A stretch of 64,000 nt of DNA. Source: Doris montereyensis. Taxonomy: Eukaryota; Mollusca; Gastropoda; Nudibranchia; Dorididae. The position numbers were made by a program, and so were the translations under genes. The notes beneath the pieces are model-generated. The model did no database searches and was not told the origin of the DNA. It was given only the letters and a program-made list of their open reading frames with translations. Numbering within the stretch: position 1 is the stretch's first letter; every line of letters begins with the position of its first letter. Below are positions 53,761 to 63,830 of the stretch, piece after piece. Where the stretch lies: the NCBI GenBank assembly GCA_037039925.1, contig JAXRKP010000274.1, positions 67,501 through 131,500 of the forward strand. The letters run 5' to 3'.

Positions 53761-56700
53761 ATGGACTTCGACGGTAGGTTGTTTCTGGATTCTCGAAATC
53801 AACAGAGTTTATCGTTTTATGAAATGAATCCTTTTAAATTCTGGAACATAAGAATCTAAGAGTCTTCAATTATCGAGATGCCCATACTATAAACCATTAT
53901 ATTTGTATTCTTTTAATTTGAGAGCCATAATCCAGAGCAAACTGAAACACCAGGCCAGCAGTGGGTTGGGTGGATCGACACACACCTCATTTTTATTCAT
54001 TGTCTGGAAATGTTCTCATGACACATTTTCTAGATCTAGTAATTAATACCCTACGCCTACGTCTCTATTCTCTTTCTAGATCTACTCTCCCATTTGCAAA
54101 TGATATCTATTAAAGCTACTTCTCTGGTTGCTATTTCCTAGAGTGAATTTTTTCATGTTTTTAATTTAAAGCAAAGTATGAAATCTGGATTTATTTAAAA
54201 CTACTAAAATATCTTTGTTCTATCACTAGTGTCAGTGTTTTCTAATCTAATACAGAATCTAGATCTAGATTTTGAAATCTGGGAAATCTACTCTAGAGAT
54301 AAGATTCTAGATTCTATATATTATATTCTAATTTATGTAGAGACAGATTTAGATTCTAGATGATCTCTAGAATCTATACTATTCTAGTAGTAGATCTAGA
54401 TTTAGATTTAATTCATAATAAACGGAAGAGATCTATCACAATCCTTTAAATTATAATATTAAATGAAAGCTGAAATCCTTTTTTTAACCTTTACAGTTTC
54501 ATTTTTCCATCTACTGGCATACAACACAACATTGGAGGGATAGATCTAGATTTATAAGAAGATAAATACACAAATACAATGTTATGATGTAATGTAAGGT
54601 AAGAATCATTAGAATTTAAAGTTGGGAGAAAAAATAGTGGATATAAAATGAAATAATGGAGGAGTTCCATAGTTGGGACCCAGCCATTATTCTAATTCCT
54701 ATTACCATCCCTGACAGTCAGACCCATACCCCCCCCCACCCCATACGTTATTATAATGTATACTTTTTTGTTGGGTTCTGACCAATGTACCATTAACCCA
54801 AGTAGAGCTCGCAGTGTTGCCGGAAGTGACCTTCTTACAGTTAGAGGTTTCCCCAGCCATTTGTATGAAAAAACGAGCACGTGCAACGGGTGAAGCTAGG
54901 ATTTAGACTTAGTTTGAGTAATGAGTTGACGTTTACAGATGATAAAGACCTATAAAACATGCATTTCCTATGTTGAAAGAACAAGGAATTCATATTGTAT
55001 TGAGATGTTATTGCAACAAGAGAAACTTAAAGAAAAGACTAAACAATAGCAGCGATAGCTGTATAATCAACTTAGGCTTGCACGAAATGTGTTGAATGGG
55101 AAAGCGTCACTTTGATGAATGATAACAAGGCTATCAGGAAAGCCACGAGCTTAAAATAAATTATAATCTCATTGGTTGTTATTTAACTATGAACTCAAAG
55201 ATCAAACTACGTCATAAACCATGTAAGGAAAGTGGAAATTTCCATTCAAGAAGCCTAGGTGTCTGGCCCTTAATATAGGGCCTGCGCGCTTCCCGAGCTG
55301 ACGGCAACACGTCCTTTATTTAGGGGGCGGCGGTTTCTTGGGTTCAGACATACCAGATTTGCTATTAGTAGCCTATCCAAACCACCCTGTTTTTCCGTTC
55401 CCTCCGCTATTTTTTCGATCCTATTCACCTTGCCCCCTCCCTCTATACAAAAGGGCACTCGGTAGTCCAGAAGCAAGGTGTCAGCCTCTTAAACCAAGAG
55501 GTAGTGGGTTTGAGCCCCATTTTTTCTCAAGCCCTGTGCCAGGTTGGTGGATTGACACCTAGTCCCACCAAAGACGAACAATAAAAGGAGGTCCTGTGCA
55601 GATTACAGCACTCTGTGCATGTTAAAGATCCCTTGGCTGTTTACACGGCAGTCTGGGAAAACTTAAAATCATACCAAAACCCCCAAGACAAGATTACCTT
55701 AGTCGTGGATGTGGGTAAATCAATTCAAATCAAAATTAAAAACCTCTATATAATCGTAGTGAATAGTATCATTAAATTTTGACTTTCCGAGTAAACATGC
55801 AAGTACTTTGTTTAACGCTACCTCAACCAAATCCGCACAGCCTTCTAATAAGATCTAGTAAGCTGGATTGACTGAGTCGTTTGGCCTGGACCATGTGTGT
55901 GTCGTTGATTGAGTGTAGAGACAATTTACGCCATTTTTGCACTTTAAAATTTTCTACATCAATAAAAAGCCGTTTCATAGTTTTCGGAGTCGTGAAAAAA
56001 AAATGGGCTTGTTCTATGTATTCATGACTTCAAGTTTAAGAAGTATGAGTGTTGTGAGTGATCCTTTTTGCAAGAGTTAAAGTTGATGTTTTGGCTCATT
56101 TGAAAAATTTAACAAATTTTCAAAAATTAACAAATTTGTAACTTCATTTAATTTTGTCCTATAGAAATGATTTTAGTATCAAATTTCATTGGAAGAATGG
56201 AGCTTGAATTATAAAATTCTTTCTTTCTTTATCAGTTCCCATTCTACCTTTCGGTGCATGGGCTCAGATGCCCGAGATGATTTTTCTCCAGGATGCCCTG
56301 TCCTGGCATTTTCCTTCAAAAAATTTGAATTTCTATGCTTTAATGCCTCTTTTATATCTTTTCCCACTTTCTTCGAGGTCTGGCTTTTGGTCTTTTACCT
56401 TGGGCTTTAGCACTGTATACTGATTTAGCTATTCTATTGTCATTCATTTTGTTAACATGCCTAAACCATCTCAATTGATTTATTTCTATCTTAGTTTTGA
56501 TGCCATCTGCTTTTGTTTGATCTCTTCTTGTTGTGTTTCTGTCTTTGTCTCTTTTATTTTCCCTACTACTCTTCTTAGATATTTCATTTCAGCTGCTTGT
56601 ATTCTTGTATTCTCTACTGTCTAAGGTCCAGGTTTTGCTGCCAAAGAGGAGAGTAGGACTATAAACTGTGTTGCATATTGCTATTTTGGTTTTTGTTGAC

Positions 56701-59390
56701 AATTCATGTTTACCTATAAATGCCTTTCATAGATGATTATATATTATCATTGCCTTTTGGATTCTCTGGCTTATTTCTTCTCTTAGTTTTCCCTCTGAAT
56801 TAATCATTATTCCTAGGTAATTGTAGCTTTGAACTTGTTCTAAGTTCTCTGTTGCCAATTTAAGATTTTGTGTTATAGCTTCCTAGCTACTAGCATTGTT
56901 TTGGTTTTCTTTGCATTTTCTCTCATTCCTCTTTTATTTAGCTCATTGTTCATCATGTTGATATTCGATTGAAGGTCCTTTCTGATTTTCCAAACAGAAC
57001 TAAATCATCAGCAAATGAAAGCATTGAAACATTTACTGGTTTGAGCTTCCACACACCTACATTCATTTTTTCTTTATTTTTGAGGATGCCTTTGCGACTG
57101 AATTCATAAATGTGATAAACAAAAGAGGACTTACGATACCACCCTGTCTTACTCCTATATCTACATCAAATTCTTCAGATATGTTTCCAGCTACTCTCAC
57201 TGCACATGTTGGTTTATTATAAAAACTTTTAATGGCTTCTATTAATTTTTGCTCTAGATTTAGCAGGAATTTTCTGATTTTGTATTCTTGAAATATCAAA
57301 ACTGAAGGATAACGTAACTCTTGTCTTTGAGAAAATTAACATAGGATTTCTCCTTTGATTATCACCCAGAAGGCCAAAGTTTGATTCCCAGTGTGGGCAA
57401 TTTTGCTGTCGACCCAGTAGCGTAATAGGTAGCTCAGTCTATTCATTATGTGAATCTAATGGTGGCTTGAAAAGCAATGGCAAGCTATATCATTATACCA
57501 TATACCTACAAAAATCAGGACTCTACACCTGATTACATTTTACTTTCAAGTCTGAGTATGGGATTTAGTTTACTCTATTTTGCTTTTTACCCCTTCACAT
57601 TCAGATCTAAATGTGATAATTTCATTCTATGTTGTCACCGGCTTAGTTAATGATGAAACAGTGTGTGTGTGTGATGTCTAGAACGTTGACACAAAACGTA
57701 TTGCCCTGCAAATTCTCAGATACAATAACAGTTGCACAATCATACATTCATAAAATATAAAAGCTTTTGTGAAAGTCTCTACTGCAGTTATTAATAGTGT
57801 CTGGAAGATTGTTCAGCTTGGTGGTGGTTTTGAGGAAGGAACTGTGTTTGTATGGGTTAGATTGTGTCTGTGGTTGTATGTATTTTTCACACTGATAGCC
57901 TGTCGCGTGTGTTCTTTGGTTTTTGTTCGAAGTAGGCTGTAAGTGTGACTGGTGTACTGTCTCCTTTAAAATACATTTGAATAAATGTTTTAAACAGTTG
58001 TGCCATCTGCATGTTTCCAATGTATGCCATTTTGAGTCTATGCAGAACTTCTGTCACACATCCTGGTTCTCGGACAGTTGGTGGCAAATCGTACAGCTCT
58101 TCTTTGCACCTTTTTAATTTTTATAAAATGAGCGTCCCATCTAGCATTATATTCCAAGATGGGACCTGCTAGAGCAATTTACAAATTCAAAACTGAATAC
58201 TGTTTGCCAGTCTTACAATAAATGAAATAAGATCATTTACTGACAGGCCTGTGGCTAGTGTACGGTGTTTTTGCTTTTATTGCTACATACAGCGTTTTTA
58301 AGAAAAATATTTATATTCCTGTCACTATTTCACAATGTCTAACCTCAATCTTTTAAAAATCCTTGAAATTATCAGAAGCAAGCAAAAAAGGAAAAACATA
58401 AAACTGAAACAAAACAGATAATGATTACATTTTAGGTAAAGTTAAAGGCCAACTCGATGTGTAACTTACAGTGTGAGCATTTGTGGCCATACAGGAGAGA
58501 AGATTTGTGTAGGCACTTTACTTTGATTCAATCAACTGTTATGTTCCTTTGAAATCGCCAAACATTGCTATCAATGCAACATGTTTCCCCCTTCAAAACT
58601 ATGTATTTTGATGATGACTTTTACATTTTGCTTGAGAATGAATTTAGGCTGGGTGAAATTAGTATCCTCTTATATGGGTACCCTTCAAAAGTCTCAAAAA
58701 CTTTAACAAATCATCAAAGCATTTTGACCTTGTCTAAAGATACCAGTAGAACACAAATCATAAAATCAAATTATTTATTTTTGTGGAGGTTGTGTGTTTG
58801 GTTTTTTGTGGGGGTTTTTTGTTGCCATATTTAAGTCAATGGCTAACTCGATATGTAGGCATTTGTAGCCATACAGGAGAAGACTTTGAAGGCACTTTAC
58901 TTTGATTCAATCAACTGTTATGTCCCTTTGAAATCATCAGACATTACTAAAAATGTAACATGTTGTTCCCCTGTTTTGACGGGGACTATCCTTTTATGCC
59001 AGAGAGTGAGTTACAGTCGGATCAAACTATTATTTTCTTCTTATATTCATATGGGCACCCTTCCAAAGTCTTGTGCACTTTAACAAATCATAAAAGCAAT
59101 TTGACCATGTATAAAGATACTAGTAGAACACATATCATCAAAGCAAATATTTTATTTTTGTGGAGGTTTTGCATTCGTTTGAAGTTGCTTTTTGTCATAC
59201 TTTCTTTATTTGGGTTGGGTTTGGGATTTTATGGATGTGAAGGTTCCTTTGCTTTAGGTATTTCCTGTGTGTATTTCCGGGGGTTTAAGGAAAAAAGGAG
59301 TTGTATATCAGCAGCTTTGCATCTGAGTAGGCAAGAGTGCCATCCTTCCTGCATAACGCCATAAACTTGCCATAGTGTGACTGCTCTATG

Positions 59391-59436
<46 letters not shown>

Positions 59437-62400
59437 ATATATCGATGGTTTCGGGCCCAAAACGGCCAAGTCCAAAATTTCCAATTTTATGAAAAATAGC
59501 TAATCATCTTGCCAGAAATTAAAGCTACATTATGTAAAAATAGCTTCAAAACTACGCTTTATCAAACCAGCTAAGTTGAGCTTTCGTTTTTCATATCGGC
59601 ACAAAACAGCAAAGTCAGTTTTCAACTGAATGGGTCATTCTTGCTGAGTGCTTTAATTTCTGTTGTCTCAGGAAGTTATACAAAATTAATTTCATGTAAA
59701 AAAAATTATCCCATTGGAATAAACATCTCATCCATCTCATGTGTATGAAATGCCATGATTTAAAACCGATTTTCAAAGAATTTTTCAAGAGTTTTTGTCT
59801 CTCCTGTAAAATAGGTGTTTTTTTATTTGGTCAGTTTGTGCCTGACACCATCAATATATACATTACTCTGTCCCAAGAGGATTGATTGCTTGACAACACA
59901 CCAATATTAGAAGTGTGTCAGCTAACTGTGTTTTGTATCAATTTAAAAAAACACATACACACTCCACAACTTTTATTATACCTGGTAACCCCATTATGAC
60001 AAACTGATAAATCTGATTGAACCACTTTGAGGTGACTCACCCTCATCACATGTTAGTTTGACCATTGTTGGGATAACTGGGTCAGATCAAATTCCAACCT
60101 GCCAGAGTATCAACTCAGCTGATAACACAGGAGCCTCCACCCCTTCACCCTTGAGGCATACATAGCTTATCCAATTCATTTTGATTTGTCTTTATGATTA
60201 TACCATTGTTTTGTGGAGGAGGCAAGCCTGAGGAAGTGAGGTCTGAGGGTATATGCGTATGCGTGCACATTCGTACACACGCACATTCCCACATGAAACG
60301 AAGCCCTGTCTGTCTATCGAGAAAGAAAAGTATGTCTTATGGAACTTTGTGAATTTGTATCACCATGCCCTTCGCCAGGAAAAACAGTACGGTCTAGGAG
60401 CCAATGCAAAACAAAGTCTGCCGTCTGTGGTGAAACAAATGTCACGGAATTTCATACAGATTTATCACTAACTCCGTCGTCAGAAGAGAAAGTAGTGAGG
60501 TCTGAGGTCACGCGCAAGACAAAGGCAACCATCTTTAGTAAAAGTATAATAATATACCATTATATATTTAAAAGATTGTGCATTGTTGTTTTTTTTATCT
60601 CCACTTGACAGGAAAGCATAGGGTTTGTCGTGTTTTTTCTGCTACAGGTGCCCACTGATGTGATCACCTCAAATAACATCGATGCTATAAAAAGTTTTAT
60701 CTCTAGTTTTTATTTTATATCTTATTTCATCATCTATAAGCAGTGCCATTCCGATGGATGTACTACCGAAAGTGAAATTTCTTGAATACCGGTACATTCC
60801 ATGACTTCTGTTTTCTGCCCTCTCCTCTGTGCGCCTTTACCTCATCATAATGTTGGGTTTTTTTTCTCCTTATTTCTGTTTTATAAGACAGAGTCACCTC
60901 ACTCTCTCTTTCTTCTTTTTCATTTTCATAATAATTTATTCAGTGATTAACTCAATGACGTGAGTTTGACTGTCAACTTTCAATCGCTTTATGAGTAATC
61001 AATTGCCGTTGTGTCTTTATTGTTTTTTCTCCAGTTAATGTGAGCACCTTCACGTATGAGAGCGCTCTCATAGAATATGATGACTTCCCTTACTCAGATG
61101 AACCTGTGTATATTCTCGGTGAATCGTACAGTGCTCTTCACGGTAAGCCGTGGATCATAGACTAATCACAAATTTTAATTTATTGGGATATCGTGTGACA
61201 TAAAAAAAAAATCAAACTGAAGATTTATTTTAACGTTTGCAAATTTTCTGTGTGAAAGATAGAGAAAAGAGAGTGAAATGGAAAGTGTCAATCTATCACG
61301 TTGTTTTTTATGTAATGCATGTATGTGTATCTGTGGTAGAGACCAGGAGGTGATAATTATCACCTGTTCCGTTTCATGCTAAAGAAACCAGGAAAAACTC
61401 TGGCTCTATGGGTCATATGGCCTTATAGGAACTTATGTGAATCTAAGCTATCAGTTTGTGATTTGCTCATGTTTTTTTGTATTCATGTTTTGTTTTATTG
61501 CAGACAGAGAAGAGCTGAAAGAGGATGTCATTTCAAAATTATGGATCACGTATCGAAGAAATTTTCAAAACATAGGTATGTTGTAATAATGAAGAAATCT
61601 TATGACCCACAAGACTTTGTAAAAACCTAATTTCATTAATAAATCATTATTATTATTAGCTTAGTATTTGTTTTAAACAAGAAAAGAAAGAAAAAACAAA
61701 AAAGCCCTTGAAATTTTGTTCTCATCAAACACTAAAAAAATGTTTTTAAGACACCCTACAAAACGGCATATTGAACTAAGAGCAGGACTCATTTTACCTG
61801 GGAGGTTTATAGATAAGTATTAATATCGCAAACAATGAAAAGTATTTATCTCTAGCTATTGTACAGCGTACTCTGTAATGGTAATTACAGTATTGTGCAG
61901 TTTCTTCTCTAATTACTGTGTAGTCTGCTCTGTAATTCTTGTGAAGTCTATTGTTTAATGACTCTGTAATCTGCTCTGGAATTGTTGTGTAGTCTACTGT
62001 TTAATTACTGTGTAGTCTGATTTGTAATTGTTGTGTAGTCTACTGTTTAATTACTGTGTAGTCTGCTCTGTAATTGTTATGTAGTCTACTGTTTAATTAC
62101 TGTGTAGTCTGCTCTGTAATTGTTGTGTAGGCTACTGTTTAATTACTGTGTAGTCTGATCTGTAATTGTTGTGTAGTCTACTGTTTAATTACTGTGTAGT
62201 CTGCTCTGTAATTGTTATGTAGTCTATTGTTTAATTACTGTGTAGTCTGCCCTGTAATGTTTGCCCTGTAATGTTTCTGTAGTGTCTTGTCTAATTACTG
62301 TGCTGTGCAGTCTGCTCTGTAATTGTTGTGTAGTGTCTTGTCTAAATACTGTGTTGTGTAGTCTGCTCTGTAATTGTTGTGTAGTGTTTTCTGTAATTAC

Positions 62401-63819
62401 TGTGTTGTGTAGTCTTGTCTATAATTGTTGTGTAATCTATTGTTTAATTACTGTGTTGTGTTGTCTGGTCTATAATTGTTGTGTAATCTATTGTTTAATT
62501 ACTGTGTTGTGCAGTCTCTGTAATTGTTGTGTAGTGTCTTCTCTAATCACTGTGTTGTGTAGTCTGCTCTGTAATTGTTGTGTAGTATCTTCTCTAATCA
62601 CTGTGTTGTGTAGTCTGGTCTATAATTGTTGTGTAGTCTATTGTTTAATTACTGTGTAGTCTGCTCTGTAATTGTTGTGTAGTCTATTGTTTAATTACTG
62701 TGTTGTCTGCTCTGTAATTGTTGTGTAGTCTATTGTTTAATTACTGTGTAGTCTGCTCTGTAATTGTTATGTAGTCTATTGTTTAATTACTGTGTAGTCT
62801 GCTCTGTAATTGTTATGTAGTCTATTGTTTAATTACTGTGTAGTCTGCTCTGTAATTGTTGTGTAATCTATTGTTTAATTACTGTTTAGTCTGCTTGTAA
62901 TTGTTGTGTAGTCTATTGTTTAATTGCTGTGTAGTCTGGTCTGTAATTGTTGTGTAGTCTATTGTTTAATTACTGTGTAGTCTGCTCTGTAATTGTTGTG
63001 TAGTCTATTGTTAATTACTGTGTAGTCTGCTCTGTAATTGTTATGTAGTCTATTGTTTAATGACTGTGTAGTCTGCTCTGTAATTGTTATGTAGTCTATT
63101 GTTTAATTACTGTGTAGTCTGCTCTAATTATTGTGTAGTCTACTGTTTGATTACTGTGTAGTCTGCTCTGTAATTGTTGTGTAGTCTATTGTTTAATTAC
63201 TGTGTAGTCTGCTCTGTAATTGTTGTGTAGTCTATTGTTTAATTACTGTGTAGTGTGCTTTGTAATAACTGGTGCTGTGTGGTCTATTCTCTCATGATTG
63301 ACTGTGTAGTTTGCTATGTAATTACTGGGTTAGTCTATTCTCTAATTACCATGTTATCTGCTCTCTAATTGTTGCGTAATTTATTGTTCAATAACAGTGG
63401 AGTTTACACTCTACCTACAGAGTAGTCTTTTGTTTGATTAATGTACAGTCTGCTTTGTGATTATTTTGTGTTGTCTCATCCGTAATTACTTTGTAGTTTG
63501 TCCTGTAATTATGGTGTAATTTGCTCCACAATTAATATGTGTCTTTTGCTATGATATTGCTGTATAGTAGGCTCAATAATTATTGGTAGTTGATATTTTC
63601 AAATTACGGTGCAGTCTCTCTGTAGCTGCATATATACATACATGTACTATACACACTGCTCTAAGATTAGTGTAAATTTCAACGGAATAAACCTTCTCTC
63701 CTTTCCGTTGTGTCATATAGGTGGACTGGGCCCGCACAGCGACCAGGGATGGGGATGCATGCTGAGATGCGGCCAGATGATGTTGGCCCAAACTTTGGTC
63801 CTGCGACACTTTGGCCGAG
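53761..63819 (+). CDS. ATG4: ATG4 autophagy cysteine protease, 5' part (gene runs off the window)
   Basis: ATG4 cleaves the C terminus of ATG8/LC3/GABARAP so it can be lipidated, and later delipidates it. Exons seen: 53761-53773 (proposed, MDFD), 61035-61142, 61504-61575 and 63721-63819, with GT-AG borders and matching phases. The reading includes FTYESALIEYDDFPYSDEPV, YILGESYSALH, KEDVISKLWITYRRNF and GPHSDQGWGCMLRCGQMMLA followed by QTLVLRHFGR. The first Cys of GWGCMLRCGQ is the catalytic nucleophile (human ATG4B Cys74; here about residue 77). The short N terminus favours an ATG4A/B-type protein. The Asp/His of the triad and the LC3-interacting C terminus lie outside the window. The tiny first exon is inferred only from its ATG, phase 1 donor (GTAGGT) and good fit to the family's N-terminal length. 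No frameshift. Confidence 0.9.
54030..54430. repeat. TAGATCTAGA-rich island, third
   Basis: Dense CTAGATCTAG, AGATCTAGAT and ATTCTAGAT words over about 400 bp; a smaller one lies at 51955-52060 in CDC16 intron 1. Confidence 0.7.
55226..55295. repeat. 70-bp repeat, copy 2
   Basis: Near-identical to 51686-51755 in the same orientation. Confidence 0.85.
55452..55735 (+). repeat. tRNA-derived SINE, family A, copy 8
   Basis: GGGCACTCGGTAGTCCAGAA, box B GTGGGTTTGAGCCCC, GTGCCAGGTTGGTGGATTGA, CTCTGTGCATGTTAAAGATC and GTGGATGTGGGTAAATCAAT. Confidence 0.8.
55893..56130 (+). repeat. dispersed repeat, inverted partner of 30726-31017
   Basis: GACCATGTGTGTGTCG, GTGTAGAGAC, ATGGGCTTGTTCTATGTATT and CATGACTTCAAGTTTAAGAA correspond in order to the reverse complement of 31017-30726. 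Confidence 0.6.
56217..57300 (-). mobile_element. 5'-truncated non-LTR retrotransposon, copy 3 (longest)
   Basis: Minus strand begins in the reverse-transcriptase core: LIEAIKSFYNKPTCAVRVAG, then FDVDIGVRQGGIVSPLLFIT (the GVRQG..SPLLF motif), then sequence shared with copy 2 and the same (GAAA)n tail. It has several frameshifts. It extends about 90 bp further 5' than copy 2 and 530 bp further than copy 1. Confidence 0.85.
57357..57570 (+). repeat. tRNA-derived SINE, family E, copy 2
   Basis: AAAGTTTGATTCCCAGTG (box B), TTGAAAAGCAATGGCAAG, ATTATACCATATACCTAC and ACACCTGATTAC .. CTGAGTATGGGATTTAGTTT. It is diverged from 50830-51075. Confidence 0.6.
57740..58190 (-). mobile_element. non-LTR retrotransposon fragment of another lineage
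   Basis: Minus strand shows, across several frames, a WDA..IKKVQRRAVRFA-type block in degraded form, CRWHNCLKHLFKC and then KTTTKLNNLPDTINNC, the order expected near the C terminus of a CR1/jockey-like reverse transcriptase. It has frameshifts and stops. Confidence 0.5.
58438..59172. repeat. diverged tandem duplication, unit about 380 bp
   Basis: 58438-58800 and 58838-59172 match in order: AACTCGAT.TGTA, GCATTTGT.GCCATACAGG, GGCACTTTACTTTGATTCAA, CAACTGTTATGT, ACTTTAACAAATCAT, AAAGATAC.AGTAGAACACA and TTATTTTTGTGGAGGTT. The central 100 bp is more diverged. Confidence 0.8.
59393..59443. repeat. (TA)n microsatellite
   Basis: Pure TA dinucleotide tract with a single interruption at about 59425. 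Confidence 0.95.
61335..61438 (+). repeat. tRNA-derived SINE, family B (3' part)
   Basis: GTAGAGACCAGGAGGTGATA, ATCACCTGTTCCGTTTCATG, AACTCTGGCTCTATGGG and GGCCTTATAGGAACTTA. It lies in the ATG4 intron between the second and third exons seen here. Confidence 0.7.
61850..63290. repeat. minisatellite, composite unit of 46 bp, in ATG4 intron 3
   Basis: About 30 units, each made of two related 23-bp halves: TGTGTAGTCTGCTCTGTAATTGT and TGTGTAGTCTATTGTTTAATTAC. Homogeneous at 62640-63240; degenerate related sequence continues to about 63560. The Cys/Val/Leu-rich frame inside is spurious. Confidence 0.95.
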
Positions 63820-63830
63820 GTATGTGGGGA

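Larger units (their letters stand above)
53774..61034. other. proposed ATG4 intron 1 (7.3 kb), repeat-rich
   Basis: If the first exon is right this is one intron. It contains a TAGATCT island (54030-54430), a 70-bp repeat, SINE family A and E copies, two LINE fragments, a diverged tandem duplication (58438-59172) and a TA microsatellite (59393-59443). No other gene was recognised. The frame at 60253-60608 has scattered Cys but no family signature. Confidence 0.5.

Noticed and set aside
60253..60608. Frames with scattered Cys/His near 60.3-60.6 kb as an upstream ATG4 exon or a zinc finger
   Set aside because: No match to the ATG4 N terminus, no spaced Cys/His pattern and no splice donor in the needed phase that I could support.
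62261..62659. 132-residue Cys/Val/Leu-rich frame
   Set aside because: It lies within the 46-bp minisatellite of the ATG4 intron.
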